From Desulfobacter curvatus DSM 3379 (lineage in GTDB: Bacteria; Desulfobacterota; Desulfobacteria; Desulfobacterales; Desulfobacteraceae): a stretch of 42,501 nt of DNA. Location of the stretch: assembly GCF_000373985.1 (NCBI RefSeq), contig NZ_KB893076.1, positions 1 through 42,501 on the forward strand, written 5' to 3'. This document shows positions 42,501 through 42,501 of the stretch, piece by piece (position 1 is the first letter of the stretch; each line of letters begins with the position of its first letter). The position numbers were made by a program, and so were the translations under genes. The notes under the pieces are model-generated. The model saw only the letters and a list, made by a program, of their open reading frames with translations. It had not been told where the DNA came from and made no database searches.

Positions 42501-42501
42501 T

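Noticed and set aside
1..42501. CRISPR arrays, tRNA and rRNA genes
   Set aside because: No regularly spaced direct repeats and no tRNA-like cloverleaf or rRNA sequence were noticed in the window by eye.

Overview
The window looks like a chromosomal segment of a sulfate-reducing or related Desulfobacterota (former Deltaproteobacteria, Desulfobacteraceae-like). This is inferred from gene content: cmoA-cmoB, an HdrD/GlpC-type iron-sulfur protein, rhodanese proteins and a Nterm_to_SelD-like flavoprotein. No rRNA or other taxonomic marker is present. Nearly all of the sequence is coding.

Left edge (1-832): the C-terminal end of an IS1595/ISXO2-type transposase, then about 550 bp without a convincing gene that holds two diverged copies of a ~100 bp repeat. 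This looks like an island border.

Positions 833-21392 hold one tightly packed, same-strand gene train encoding an extracellular contractile injection system (eCIS; Afp/PVC/MAC relatives). The order is an unknown beta-rich protein, sheath, inner tube, a T4 gp26/gp51-like assembly chaperone, a disordered protein, the DUF4255 cap (Afp16), the AAA+ ATPase (Afp15), a small unknown, a CIS_tube protein (Afp7-like), a LysM/gp53-like protein, hub (gp27-like), spike (gp5/gpV-like), gp25 (Afp9), two baseplate-J/gp6-like wedge proteins, a P2-gpI-like tail protein with a beta-rich tail, and a 1434-residue DUF6519 protein. There is one sheath and one tube gene. No tape measure and no Afp13-type fibre can be recognised.

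Positions 21676-30936 hold the payload cassette: four DUF4157 (eCIS core domain) proteins, each with an HExxH motif and a different C-terminal domain, one small partner gene, and an M15/extensin-like peptidase. Three of the four DUF4157 proteins share an N-terminal module with a SILxLQ motif at exactly residues 35-40, a candidate loading signal. Two of them carry Cys/His signatures of NlpC/P60- or papain-like hydrolases, and in the last one a coiled coil sits between the two halves. Base composition changes sharply inside the cassette. A repeated promoter-like element and a repeated 16 bp upstream element suggest assembly by duplication and recombination.

Positions 31082-42154 look like ordinary chromosome: cmoA-cmoB (tRNA wobble uridine modification), a convergent histidine phosphatase, arginase, a helicase-exonuclease that appears to be an MrfA-MrfB fusion, a periplasmic rhodanese, an HdrD/GlpC-like Fe-S protein, a convergent TIM-barrel isomerase, and a rhodanese-ferritin fusion translationally coupled to a flavoprotein, closed by a clear intrinsic terminator. 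A partial, possibly broken reverse-strand gene runs off the right end.

No tRNA, rRNA or CRISPR array was seen. All family assignments come from reading the sequence; no search was run.
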